This document shows positions 1 to 8,910 of a DNA stretch of 64,000 nucleotides, one piece after another. The stretch spans positions 62,001 through 126,000 of the forward strand of contig CAWIDT010000008.1 in NCBI GenBank assembly GCA_963834945.1, written 5' to 3'. The notes beneath the pieces are model-generated. The model did no database searches and had not been told where the DNA came from. It saw only the letters and a program-made list of their open reading frames with translations. This DNA is from R-RK-3 sp963834945. GTDB taxonomy: Bacteria; Pseudomonadota; Alphaproteobacteria; Rhizobiales; Rhodomicrobiaceae. Position 1 is the stretch's first letter. The number at the start of each line of letters is the position of its first letter. The position numbers and the translations under genes were made by a program.

Positions 1-1360
1 GCACCTCGATCAGCCGCAGCGGCACCTTGCCCGGATTGGAGAGCCGGTGCCACTGGGTGGCGACGATGTAGACGCTCTCATTTTCGCGCACTAGCTTCTC
101 GGTGCCGTCGATCTCGACCGTCGCCGTGCCCTGCACAACCACCCAATGTTCGGAGCGGTGATGATGCATCTGCAAGGAGAGCGTCTGCCCCGGCTCGACA
201 TGCAGCAGCTTCACCTGGAATCGCGGCCCGAGGCTGAGCGTTTCGAAATAACCCCAGGGGCGGTAATTGCGGACGTGCTGCTGCGTTTCCTTGCGGTTGG
301 ATTTTTGCAGCGCCGCGACCAGTTTCGACACCTCCTGCGTCTGCGATCGGTCGGCGACCAGCAGGGCGTCCGGGGTGTTGATGATGACGAGATCCTTCAC
401 GCCGATGGTGGCGACGAGCGCGTTCTCCGAATGCACATAGCAGCCGCTGCTGGCCTGCAGATTGCTTTCTCCATTGACGTAATTGTCATTCGCGTCGCGC
501 TTGGCGACCTCCCAGAGCGAGGCCCAGGACCCGACATCGCTCCAGCCGACATCGATCGGCAGCATGACGGCGGCGACGGTTCGTTCCATGACGGCATAGT
601 CGATGGAAATTGACGGCGCTTTGGCGAAGGCGGTTTTGTCGAGCCGCAGGAAGCCGAGATCCTCCTCCGCCCTCGCGAGGGCGTCGCGGGCGGCGGCGAG
701 CACGGCAGGCTCGAAGCGTTGGAGCTCATCGATGAAGGTCGCCGCGTGCAGCACGAAAATGCCGCTGTTCCAGAAATAATTGCCTTCGTTCAGATAACGC
801 GCGGCGGTTTCGGCGTCTGGTTTTTCGAAGAACGCCTCGACCCGCAGCGCCCCGCTTTCACTCACGGCCTCGCCGCCGCGAATATAGCCGTAGCCGGTAT
901 GCGGCTCGGTCGGCTCGATGCCGAACAGCACGAGCTTGCCGGTGGCCGCGATATCGACGGCGCGAAGCACCTGTGCGACGAACCGCTCCTCGTCCTGGAC
1001 CAGATGATCGGAGGGCGCGACGATGACGACCGCGTCACGATCGCCCTTCAATGCGGCGAGCGCGCCGATAGCGACCGCCGCGGCGGTGTTGCGGGCCACC
1101 GGCTCAAGGATGATGGCGCTGGGCGTGACGCCCATCCGGTCGATCTGGTTGCGCACCAGGAAGCGGTGATCGTTGTTGCACAGGATGATCGGGCTGGCGA
1201 ATTCAGGGGCCGAGGTCAGCCGCCGCAAGGTCATTTCTAGAAATGACGCGCCTTCGCCATTGAAAAAGTTGATGAATTGCTTGGGGTACATCGCCCGCGA
1301 TAGCGGCCAAAGCCGGGTTCCGGAACCGCCGGAAAGAATGAGGGGAACGGCGCTGACCAT
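1..1360 (-). CDS. manC: Mannose-1-phosphate guanylyltransferase / mannose-6-phosphate isomerase (3' end beyond window)
   Basis: This cytoplasmic enzyme makes GDP-mannose from mannose-1-phosphate and GTP; the type II form also isomerises mannose-6-phosphate. Translating from the ATG at 1360 gives an open frame of about 453 residues that runs off the left edge. The nucleotidyltransferase signature GGSGTRLWPLSR is at residues 11-22, and FEKPDAETA lies near residue 175. A C-terminal cupin domain is present with the metal-binding-type run MHHHRSEHWVVVQGTA. This two-domain order is that of bifunctional ManC/AlgA/XanB proteins, usually about 470 residues, so only the last few residues are missing. 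GDP-mannose feeds exopolysaccharide or lipopolysaccharide synthesis, but the polysaccharide locus of this window is about 30 kb away, so a direct link is an inference. The frame is intact. Confidence 0.93.
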   Translation of the reverse strand, partial: MVSAVPLILSGGSGTRLWPLSRAMYPKQFINFFNGEGASFLEMTLRRLTSAPEFASPIILCNNDHRFLVRNQIDRMGVTPSAIILEPVARNTAAAVAIGALAALKGDRDAVVIVAPSDHLVQDEERFVAQVLRAVDIAATGKLVLFGIEPTEPHTGYGYIRGGEAVSESGALRVEAFFEKPDAETAARYLNEGNYFWNSGIFVLHAATFIDELQRFEPAVLAAARDALARAEEDLGFLRLDKTAFAKAPSISIDYAVMERTVAAVMLPIDVGWSDVGSWASLWEVAKRDANDNYVNGESNLQASSGCYVHSENALVATIGVKDLVIINTPDALLVADRSQTQEVSKLVAALQKSNRKETQQHVRNYRPWGYFETLSLGPRFQVKLLHVEPGQTLSLQMHHHRSEHWVVVQGTATVEIDGTEKLVRENESVYIVATQWHRLSNPGKVPLRLIEV

Positions 1361-1479
1361 ATTCGGAGTTCTCTCTGACGTCTAAGCACGGACGACACGT
1401 TAGGCGATTGGGGCCGTTCCCTCAAGCGACGTGACCCATGCTGTGATTGCGTAGGCGGCGCCGCATCCGGCGGCGGGGT

Positions 1480-4400
1480 TCAATGAAAGTTGCGGCCTTG
1501 CGGCAATACGCCGGCGGCGAGCGAGGCGTTGTTGACGCGGCTGCCGGGCTTCGCGGCGCGGCCATCATCCTCGACCGAGCGGCGGATTTCATCGCCCGGC
1601 GAAAGGAAATCGGCCGGGCTGGGCGCTCTTTCCGCGAGTTTGGCGAGATGGCCGCTCATATCGAACAGCTCCCGCGCGACAATGTGGATGACGCCCTGTT
1701 CGCTCTGCATCTGGCCGCGCACCCCCAGCAGCCGCGCACCCAGCACGATGCGCCGGAAGCGCTCGAAGATTTTTGGCCAGATGATGATGTTGGCGACGCC
1801 GGTTTCGTCTTCCAGCGTCGAGAAGATCACGCCGGAGGCGGTGCCCGGCCTTTGCCGGATCAGCACGATGCCGGCGGTGCTGACGATGCGGCCCGAGGCG
1901 ATGCCCCGCAAGGCGGCGGCCTGCACGAAGCCGCGTGGCGCGAAATCCTCGCGCAGCAGTGCCATCGGATGCGCCTTCAGCGACATGCGCAGCGCGATGT
2001 AGTCGGCCAGCACATGCTCGCCCAGCGCCATGGGGGGCAGGGCGACCGGGACCTCGCTCGCCAGCGGGCTGCTTTGGGCGGCGGCGAACAGCGGCAGGGC
2101 TTCGAGCATGGCGGCGGGCGTGCCGGTCTCGGCATAGCGCGAGACGGCCCAAAGCGCCTGCCGCCGGTCGAGGCCGATGGAGCGGAAGGCGTCGGCTTCG
2201 GCCAAAACTTTCAGCTTGCGCACGGGAAGGCCGCTGCGGGCGGCGAAGTCGTCGAGCCCGCTATAGCCTTCGCCGCGGTTTTCCACGAGCTTGTTTGCCT
2301 CCTCCTCCGCAATTCCTTTCACCTGGCGGAAGCCGAGCCTTAGGGCATGTGTGATCTCCCCTGCTTCTTGCCCTCTCCCCTTGGTGAACGCTTGTCGTTC
2401 ACCGTAAAGGTTCGCGACCAGGGAGAGAGCGGGCGCGTAAGCGACCGGGTGAGGGGGAGTTGCACAACGGAAAGGTCGATCCCCCTCACCCACCCGCCTG
2501 TGGCGGGAGCCCTCTCCCGCGAGGGGAGAGGGCAAGGAAAGGGGAGAGGGCAAGGAAAGGGGAGAGGGCAAGGGGTGCTCTCCCGGAGAAGATGAGGGCG
2601 GCTGTTGCGTCGGGATTTCACCGCCGGCCTCCAACGTGCAATCCCAAAGGCTGTGATTGATGTCTACCGCCCGCGCCTCGCCGCCATGATCGCGGAAATC
2701 GCGCACGATCTGGGCGGGGGCATAAAAGCCCATGGGCTGCGAATTGAGCAGCGCGCAGGCGAAAATGTCGGGGTGGTGGCATTTGATCCAGGAGGAGACA
2801 TAGGCGAGCAGCGCAAAGGCGGCGGCGTGGCTCTCGGGGAAGCCATATTCGCCGAACCCCTCGATCTGGCGGAAGCAGCGCTCGGCGAAGCTGCGCTCAT
2901 ACCCGTTTGCCACCATGCCCTCGATCAGCCTTTCGCCGAAGGACTGGATGGTGCCGGCGTGGCGGAACGTGGCCATGGCGCGGCGCAGCCTGTCGGCCTC
3001 GCCGGGAGTGAAGCCGCCGGCGACGATGGCGATCTTCATCGCCTGCTCCTGGAACAGCGGCACGCCCATGGTTCGGCCCAGCACCGCCTTCAGCGCTTCG
3101 CTCGGAAACTCCACCGGCTCCTTGCCGTCGCGCCTGCGCAGATAGGGATGCACCATGTCGCCCTGGATCGGGCCGGGGCGGACGATCGCCACCTCGATGA
3201 CGAGATCGTAGAACTCGCGCGGTTTGAGGCGCGGCAGCATCGACATCTGCGCCCGGCTCTCGATCTGGAAGACGCCGATCGTATCGGCCTTGCAGACCAT
3301 GTCGTACACCTTCGGATCATCCCAGGGCACGTTGGCGAGCGTCAGGGTCTCACCATGAAGCTGCTCGATCAGGTCGAAGCTCTTGCGGATGCAGGTCAGC
3401 ATGCCGAGCGCCAGCACATCGACCTTCAAGAGGCCGAGCTGATCGAGATCGTCCTTGTCCCATTCGATGAAGGTGCGGTCCGGCATGGCGGCGTTGCCGA
3501 TGGGCACGATGTCCTCCAAGCAGGCCGCGCGTGATGACGAAGCCGCCCGTATGCTGGCTGAGATGGCGGGGGAAGCCGCTCAGCTCGCGGGCAAGGCGTA
3601 CGGCCAGACGCAGCGTGCGGTCGCCGGGGTCGAGGCCGACTTCGCGGATATGCTTGTCCTCGACGCCGTTGGAGGACCACCACCACATCATCCCCGACAG
3701 CGCGCTGATTACCTCCTCCGATAGGCCCAGCACCTTGCCGACTTCGCGGATCGAGCTTTTGGCGCGATAGGTGATGACGGTGCCGACGATGCCGGCACGG
3801 TCGCGGCCATATTTCTCATAGACATGCTGGATGACCTCTTCGCGCCGCTCATGCTCGAAATCGATGTCGATATCGGGCGGCTCGCCGCGTTCGGCCGAGA
3901 TGAAGCGCTCGAACAGGAGATCGATCTCGCCCGGGTTGACGCCGGTGACGCCCAGGCAATAGCAGACCGTGGAATTGGCCGCTGAGCCGCGCCCCTGGCA
4001 CAGAATACCCTTGGAGCGGGCATAGCGGACCAGATCGAAGACGGTGAGGAAATAGCGCGCATAGTCCAGTTGCTCGATCAGCTTCAGCTCATAATCGACC
4101 TGCTGCTTGATCTTTTGCGGAGCGCCACCCGGATATTTCTCCTGTAAGCCTTGCGCCGTGTAATGGACGAGCGCCTCTTGCGGCGAAGCGAAGGGTTCGT
4201 AGGGTTCGTCGGGATATTCATATTTCAGCTCGTCGAGCGAGAAGCGGCAGGCGGCGGCGATCTCAAGCGTGCGAGCCACGGCGTCCTCATGCCCCGCATA
4301 GAGCCGGGCGATTTCGGCCGGGTGCTTCAGGTGCCGCTCGGCATTGCGCTGCAGCCGGTAGCCGGCCTCGGCGATGGTGCATTTCTCGCGGATGCAGGTG

Positions 4401-5236
4401 ACGACGTCCTGCAGGACTTTGCGCGAGGGTACGTGATAGAGGCAATCGCCGACCGCCACCATCGGCGCGCCGGTCTCCTTGCCGAGTTTGCTGAGCCGCG
4501 CCAGCCGCCGCCCGTCCTGGCCGTCGAAGGCGAGCGCCGCGCCGATGAAGACATTGCCAGGGAAGCGGCTGGCGAGGTCCCAGGCGGTTTCCGCGAAGCC
4601 CTGCGGCGGTGCATCGGGCGGTGGCAGCAGGATGAGGATCTGCCCCTCGGCGTGGCGGATCAGGTCGTCGAGCCAGAGATAGCATTCCGCCTTGGGGGCG
4701 CGGCGGTTGCCGCAAGTGAGCAGCCGGCAAAGCCGACCCCATGCGGCGCGGTCCTTCGGCAGGCAGGCGATTTCGAGGGGAACCCCCAACGTCGTCCCGG
4801 CCGGAGAGCCGGGACCCACTCGCATCTCGGCACCCTTATGCTTCGCCTTTAGGACATTAGGCCCCGGCTCGGGGGCCGGGGCGACAGGAAAGGGGGGCCG
4901 GGAGGAAGGTGTTTCAGGGCTACCCCGCTTCGTCGTCCCGGACAGCCGCCAGGGGGCTGGGGAGACGACGAAGGGACGAGGCGTTTCAGCACGATCACCC
5001 AACCCATCCTGCAAGACCAGGCGGCAGCCGGGGATGTAGTGCAGGCCGAGCTGCTTGGCGGGCTTATGGGCGCGCACCACGCCGGCCAGCGTGTTGCGGT
5101 CGCAAATGGCGAGCGCCCCGTAGCCGAGCGCTTCGGCGGCGACGGCCAGCTCCTCCGGCCGCGAGGCGCCGCGCAGGAAGCTGAAATTGCTGGCCGCGAC
5201 CAGTTCGGCATAGGCGGGCTCCGCCGGGCGCCTCAC
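1480..5236 (-). CDS. dnaE2: Error-prone DNA polymerase DnaE2 (ImuC), one frame break, two repeat-derived inserts
   Basis: This is the C-family translesion polymerase of the SOS mutasome, working with ImuA and ImuB. The PHP domain occupies the N-terminus, followed by the polymerase core with GRGSAANS and the catalytic motif PDIDIDFEHE. The finger region and a C-terminal OB-fold region follow. The frame breaks near 3512-3522: before it the sequence reads ...QHTGGFVITRG, after it EDIVPIGNAAM..., and removing one base in CTGCTTGGAGG joins them into 1251 codons plus stop. Usual family length is about 1050-1150. The surplus is explained by two low-complexity segments absent from the family: residues 79-153 (DNA 4778-5002), and about 90 residues encoded at 2350-2619. 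The gene starts 4 bases inside the imuB 3' end, as in a translationally coupled cassette. Confidence 0.93.
2350..2619. repeat. Palindromic repeat-type insert coding in frame within dnaE2 (C-terminal insert)
   Basis: These 270 bp (90 codons) lie between the conserved DnaE2 segments HSLWDCTLE and HALRLGFRQVKG, which are close together in ordinary family members. The insert reads SPLAGEGSRHRRVGEG in the dnaE2 frame and carries complementary arms: ccctcacccac near 2482 matches gtgagggg near 2450, and ccctctcccgcgaggggagagg forms a hairpin at about 2511-2532. SPLAGEG-type translations are typical of Hyphomicrobiales intergenic palindromes. Boundaries are approximate, set from protein conservation. 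Confidence 0.8.
2523..2574 (+). repeat. 18-bp tandem repeat, nearly three units, inside dnaE2
   Basis: The unit ggggagagggcaaggaaa occurs at 2523-2540 and 2541-2558, and most of a third follows. In the dnaE2 reading direction it encodes the hexapeptide PLSLPS repeatedly. Because 18 is a multiple of three, changes in copy number keep the frame open. Confidence 0.9.
4778..5002. repeat. Palindromic repeat-type insert coding in frame within dnaE2 (PHP-domain insert)
   Basis: This 225-bp stretch (75 codons, residues 79-153) separates GCRLVLQDG from LEIACLPKDRAAWGRLCRLL, which are nearly contiguous in other DnaE2 proteins. The DNA is full of GC-rich arms: gtcccggccggagagccgggac at about 4794 and gccccggctcgggggccggggc at about 4861 are both self-complementary. 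The encoded peptide is proline-rich and low complexity. It looks like two or more short mobile palindromes nested together; the boundaries come from protein conservation. Confidence 0.75.
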
Positions 5237-6771
5237 GGGAAAAGCCCATGCAGGAACCAGCGTTGCTCCTCGGCCTTGCCTGAAGCGCGCTCCCGGTAAA
5301 GCCAGAAACGCTGGCCGTTTTCATCCTCCACCCGGTAATAATCGCGCGCCGAGGGCACCCTTTCCCCTGACCACCATTCCGGCGAAATCCGCTCCGGACC
5401 TTCGGCCTTGGCGACCTTATGATGGCAGCGGCGCCAGACGAATTTGCGCGGCGGATAATCCGGCACCAGGGCGATGACGGTGATCGGTTCGGGACGCGGC
5501 AGCAGCATCAGGGGTCGTGGCATGGAAAGGGCAGGGGCGGCGGAGGTCCGCGCGGTCGCGGTGGCGGCGACATGCGAGGCGGCGCGCTCGGGCCAATGGC
5601 TCTCCTCGAAGACAAAGCGTGTCGCGGCCTTCTCGCCGAGCCGCGCCGTCACCCGGTCGAGAAACTGCGCGATGCGCTTGCCGCCATCCCCCTTGTCGGC
5701 GACGCCGTCCAGGAGATCGCTCTGGTGGTTGCGCAGCGGCTCGGCGCCCATGGCATAGAGCGCGGCGGCGTCAAAGCCCAAGGTGGGATCGAACCGGCCT
5801 TCCAGCGCCGCCAGCTTCTCCTTGAAAACGCTGGCGATATGCCTGGGCTCGCAGCTCGGCCTCGCCATGCGGACGCTGATCTCGGTGCGGCCGTTCTGCG
5901 TGTCGAACAGCACCAGGGAAAAGCGCCGCGCGCCCTTGCCGTCGGCCTTGAGTTTTTCGGAGGCGTCGCCGACCAGGATGCGCGCCGTCTGCTCCAGCCC
6001 TTCCAGCGCGGTGAGCGGATCGGTGAATTCGAGGCGGGCGGCATAGACCGGCTCCGGCATCAGCGGCGAGAGCGATTCCCCCTGCCGCCCGAGCGCCTGG
6101 TCGAGACGGCAGTTGATCGCCTTGCCCAGGCGCGCCCTGAGGCTGGCGCGCGGAATGCGGGCGAGCTGGCCGATGCTGGTCAAGCCCAGCCTGATAAGCA
6201 GCGCGGCGCTATCTGCATCGATGCGCAAGGCTTTCACTGGCAGCGGGGCGAGATGGCTGGCTTCTTCATCAGGCGGAACGATGAGGCATGGCGATTGGGC
6301 GAACCGCGCCAGGCCCCAGGCCGCGCCTGGAGTTCCGGCCATGGCGGCGCGCGCGGTAAAGCCGAGGCCGCGCAGATAATCCAGGATGTGCCGCATCAGC
6401 GCCGCCTCGCCGCCGAACAGATGCGCCAGGCCTGTCGCTTCGATCCACAGGCCGTCCGGCTCGTCGGGCGCGGTCCAGGGGCTGAAGCGGTTGCAGGAGG
6501 CGGCGAGCCGTTTCAGCTCCAGATAGTCGGCTTGCGGCTCATGCGGCGCTGTGATGAGCGAGGGAAACATCGCGCAGGCGTCGGTGAGCAGCATCCCGGC
6601 CCGCAATCCGGCCTCCCGCGCCCCGGCATTGAGCGCGATGAGGCGCTTGCCACCCTTGCCCTTGGCGATGACGGCGAGCGGCGCCGGCTCATGCAGCTTG
6701 ACGCCGCCGCCCCGCCTTTCGAGCCGGTCGGTCTTCCAGAAGGGCAGCCATATGGAAATCACCCGTGACAT
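5233..6771 (-). CDS. imuB: ImuB, Y-family polymerase-like mutasome scaffold
   Basis: This 512-residue protein is a Y-family relative that bridges DnaE2 and the beta clamp in the ImuA-ImuB-DnaE2 mutasome. The frame is open 70 codons further upstream, but that stretch is antisense-like. The ATG at 6771 begins MSRVISIWLPFWKTDRL, the usual ImuB N-terminus. The position where catalytic Y-family polymerases have an Asp-x-Asp-type motif is occupied by SIWLPFWKT, without the acidic residues; this fits the known catalytically inactive nature of ImuB. The little-finger region and a tryptophan-rich tail (HWPERAA, RISPEWWSGERV) are present. The start lies 83 bases inside imuA and the stop overlaps the dnaE2 start by 4 bases, so the three genes form one transcript. 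Confidence 0.92.
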   Translation of the reverse strand: MSRVISIWLPFWKTDRLERRGGGVKLHEPAPLAVIAKGKGGKRLIALNAGAREAGLRAGMLLTDACAMFPSLITAPHEPQADYLELKRLAASCNRFSPWTAPDEPDGLWIEATGLAHLFGGEAALMRHILDYLRGLGFTARAAMAGTPGAAWGLARFAQSPCLIVPPDEEASHLAPLPVKALRIDADSAALLIRLGLTSIGQLARIPRASLRARLGKAINCRLDQALGRQGESLSPLMPEPVYAARLEFTDPLTALEGLEQTARILVGDASEKLKADGKGARRFSLVLFDTQNGRTEISVRMARPSCEPRHIASVFKEKLAALEGRFDPTLGFDAAALYAMGAEPLRNHQSDLLDGVADKGDGGKRIAQFLDRVTARLGEKAATRFVFEESHWPERAASHVAATATARTSAAPALSMPRPLMLLPRPEPITVIALVPDYPPRKFVWRRCHHKVAKAEGPERISPEWWSGERVPSARDYYRVEDENGQRFWLYRERASGKAEEQRWFLHGLFP

Positions 6772-7420
6772 CGAACCCCATCTCCCAGCTTTGCGGCGGC
6801 AATCCTCCCATGCGCTCCAAGGTGAGCCGCAGGCGGGGCGGCCCCAGCAGCGCATAGCCGGCGTGCTCGCCTTCGGGGTGGCTCGGCAAGGCGGCGAGCC
6901 GCCAGCGGCCCTGCGCGGCGGTGGCGCCGCCATTGGCGCGGTGGCGGAGCAGAAGCAGCGGCGTATGGGTGGCGGCAGCACGCAGTTTCAGGCGGCGGCT
7001 TGCCGAAAAGCCATAGAGCCGTTCCCTGGCGCCCAGGCTGCCGACCACGGCTGCGAATGCGCCCGATGCGACCGCTTCCTCCAGCGTCCAGAGCAGGTCT
7101 TTCTCCTTGGCGGCGGTGATCATCAGCATGCGCTCCGGCCGGATGCCCAGCGCGGCAAAGCCATGCCCATAGAGTTCGCCGTGCTCCTGCGCGTCTCCAG
7201 CCGCGCCGCAAAAACAAAGACCTTTGCGCCCGTGATCCGCGGCTCGCGCCGCCAGGGAAAAAGCAAAGCCCAGCGCCAGGGCCTCGTCGCCGGGACCGGC
7301 TCCAAGCAACTCGTGAAAGCCGGCGGCAAGCAGCTTTGCCGGCTCCGGCGAAACGGTTCGGGCAGCATTCTCATCTGGGTGAAAGCACCCCGGAGTGGCT
7401 TCATGTGTGGTGCGGTCCAT
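6689..7420 (-). CDS. imuA: ImuA, RecA-like SOS mutagenesis protein
   Basis: ImuA is a RecA/SulA-related protein that acts with ImuB and DnaE2 in damage-induced mutagenesis. The 243-residue frame contains the family blocks LLAAGFHELLGAGPGDEALA and LGIRPERMLMITAAKEKDLLW, followed by TLEEAVASGAFAAVVG. A canonical Walker A loop is not evident, as in many ImuA proteins. It is the first gene of imuA-imuB-dnaE2 on the minus strand. An SOS box lies 41-55 bases upstream of its ATG, so LexA control is very likely. The ribosome-binding site is weak by eye. Confidence 0.9.
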   Translation of the reverse strand: MDRTTHEATPGCFHPDENAARTVSPEPAKLLAAGFHELLGAGPGDEALALGFAFSLAARAADHGRKGLCFCGAAGDAQEHGELYGHGFAALGIRPERMLMITAAKEKDLLWTLEEAVASGAFAAVVGSLGARERLYGFSASRRLKLRAAATHTPLLLLRHRANGGATAAQGRWRLAALPSHPEGEHAGYALLGPPRLRLTLERMGGLPPQSWEMGFDVTGDFHMAALLEDRPARKAGRRRQAA

Positions 7421-7460
7421 CGCTTTTTAACGGGCAAAGCAGGGAAAACAGCCCCGCATC

Positions 7461-7475
7461 GTTCTTGTTTTGTTC
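7461..7475 (-). promoter_or_regulatory. LexA/SOS box of the imuA-imuB-dnaE2 operon
   Basis: The plus strand reads GTTC-TTGTTTT-GTTC, an exact match to the alphaproteobacterial LexA motif GTTC-N7-GTTC. It sits 41-55 bases before the imuA ATG, where a repressor would block transcription. Confidence 0.9.
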
Positions 7476-7555
7476 TAAGCAAAAAATCCCATTCGCGGAC
7501 CTAAGTCAAGCGGCAAAAATTGTGGATGAAACTCCATAGTGACATCGGCGCGACG

Positions 7556-7591
7556 CCGCACGCAGCCAGATGGCTCTCCGGTTGCGTGCGG
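7556..7591 (-). terminator. Hairpin after metY, possible terminator
   Basis: Perfect 9-bp arms, ccgcacgca at 7556-7564 and tgcgtgcgg at 7583-7591, lie 13 bases beyond the metY stop. No T-tract follows on the minus strand, so intrinsic termination is uncertain. It separates metY from the imuA control region. Confidence 0.45.
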
Positions 7592-7603
7592 ACGGGCCGG
7601 AGT

Positions 7604-8890
7604 TCAGGCGGCCGTCAGACCTTGTTCCAGATCGGCAATGAGATCGGCCTTGTCCTCCAGGCCGACCGACAGGCGCACCACATCGTCGCCCGCGCCCGCA
7701 GCTTTGCGCTGCTCGGGGGTGAGCTGGCGGTGGGTGGTCGAGGCGGGATGGATGACGAGGCTGCGCGTGTCGCCGATATTGGCCAGATGCGAGAACAGCT
7801 TCACATTCGAGACCAGCTTGACGCCCGCATCGTAGCCGCCCTTGAGGCCGAAGGTGAACACGGCGCCCGCGCCTTTCGGGCAGATCTTCTGCGCCAGCGC
7901 GTGATATTTGCTCTCCGGCAGCCCGGCATAGCTGATCCAGGCGACCTCGGGCCGCCCCTGCAGCCACTCGGCGACGGCGAGCGTGTTGGAGCAGTGCCGC
8001 TCCATGCGCAAGGGGAGCGTTTCGATGCCGGTCAGCACGAGGAAGGCGTTGAGCGGCGCGATGGAGGGGCCGAGATCGCGCAGGCTCAGCACGCGCGCGG
8101 CGATGGCGAAGGCGAAATTGCCGAAAGTCTCGCCCATGACCATGCCATTATAGGAAGGTGAGGGCGAGGAGAGGTAGGAATAGCGCCCGGAAGCGAGCCA
8201 GTCGAAGGTGCCGCAATCCACCAGAATGCCGCCGATGGAATTGCCGTGGCCGCCGAGGAACTTCGTCATCGAATGGACGATGATGTCCGCGCCCAGCTCC
8301 TTGGGGCGGCAGAGATAGGGCGTCGCCAGCGTGTTGTCGACGATCAGCGGCACGCCCGCCTTTTTCGCGACAGCCGCGATCGCCGGGATATCGACGATGA
8401 TGCCGCCCGGATTGGCGATGGATTCGATGAAGATCGCCTTAGTCTTAGGCGTCACGGCGCGCTCGAAGCTGGACGGGTCGTCGGCATTGGCCCACACCAC
8501 GTTCCAGTTGAATTTCTTGAAGGCGTGGTTGAACTGATTGATCGAGCCGCCATAGAGCTGGCCCGCCGCGATGAACTCGTCGCCCGGATCGAGCAGCGTA
8601 TGGAAAATCAGCAACTGTGCGCCGTGACCGGAGGCCGCCGCCAGCGCCGCGGTGCCGCCTTCAAGAGCGGCGACGCGCTCCTCCAGAACTCCCTGGGTGG
8701 GGTTCATGATGCGCGAATAGATGTTGCCGAACGCCTCCAGATTGAAAAGCGCCGCCGCATGATCGGCATCGTTGAAGACGTAGGCGGTCGTCTGATAGAT
8801 CGGCGTGATGCGCGCGCCGGTCGCCGGATCGGGCTTGGCTCCGGCGTGAATGGCGAGCGTGTCGAAGCCAGGTTGGCGCTCTTGCGTCAT
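7604..8890 (-). CDS. metY: O-acetylhomoserine sulfhydrylase (aminocarboxypropyltransferase)
   Basis: This PLP enzyme joins O-acetylhomoserine with sulfide (or methanethiol) to give homocysteine or methionine. It has 428 residues, the normal family length, beginning MTQERQPGFDTLAIHAG. The PLP-binding lysine is in IIVHSMTKFLGGHG, and the substrate-site blocks YSRIMNPTQGVLEERVAALEG and PLRMERHCSNT are intact (the first is quoted only as landmark). The ATG at 8890 has a good Shine-Dalgarno sequence, GAGAGGAAA. The open frame continues upstream into the hydrolase gene, but this results from a probable extra base there, not a true fusion. In related genomes this gene often follows an enoyl-CoA hydratase/CoA-binding pair; here a tetR-hydrolase pair stands between. 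Confidence 0.93.
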   Translation of the reverse strand: MTQERQPGFDTLAIHAGAKPDPATGARITPIYQTTAYVFNDADHAAALFNLEAFGNIYSRIMNPTQGVLEERVAALEGGTAALAAASGHGAQLLIFHTLLDPGDEFIAAGQLYGGSINQFNHAFKKFNWNVVWANADDPSSFERAVTPKTKAIFIESIANPGGIIVDIPAIAAVAKKAGVPLIVDNTLATPYLCRPKELGADIIVHSMTKFLGGHGNSIGGILVDCGTFDWLASGRYSYLSSPSPSYNGMVMGETFGNFAFAIAARVLSLRDLGPSIAPLNAFLVLTGIETLPLRMERHCSNTLAVAEWLQGRPEVAWISYAGLPESKYHALAQKICPKGAGAVFTFGLKGGYDAGVKLVSNVKLFSHLANIGDTRSLVIHPASTTHRQLTPEQRKAAGAGDDVVRLSVGLEDKADLIADLEQGLTAA

Positions 8891-8910
8891 GGGGGTTTCC
8901 TCTCGGCTGG

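Noticed and set aside
2523..2574. The 18-bp tandem array as a CRISPR-like repeat
   Set aside because: The units are directly adjacent with no spacers and lie in a coding frame.
1447..6768. Long plus-strand frames at 1447-2343, 2605-3534 and 5419-6768
   Set aside because: They lie opposite dnaE2 and imuB, whose protein motifs are clear on the minus strand. High GC content leaves antisense frames open.
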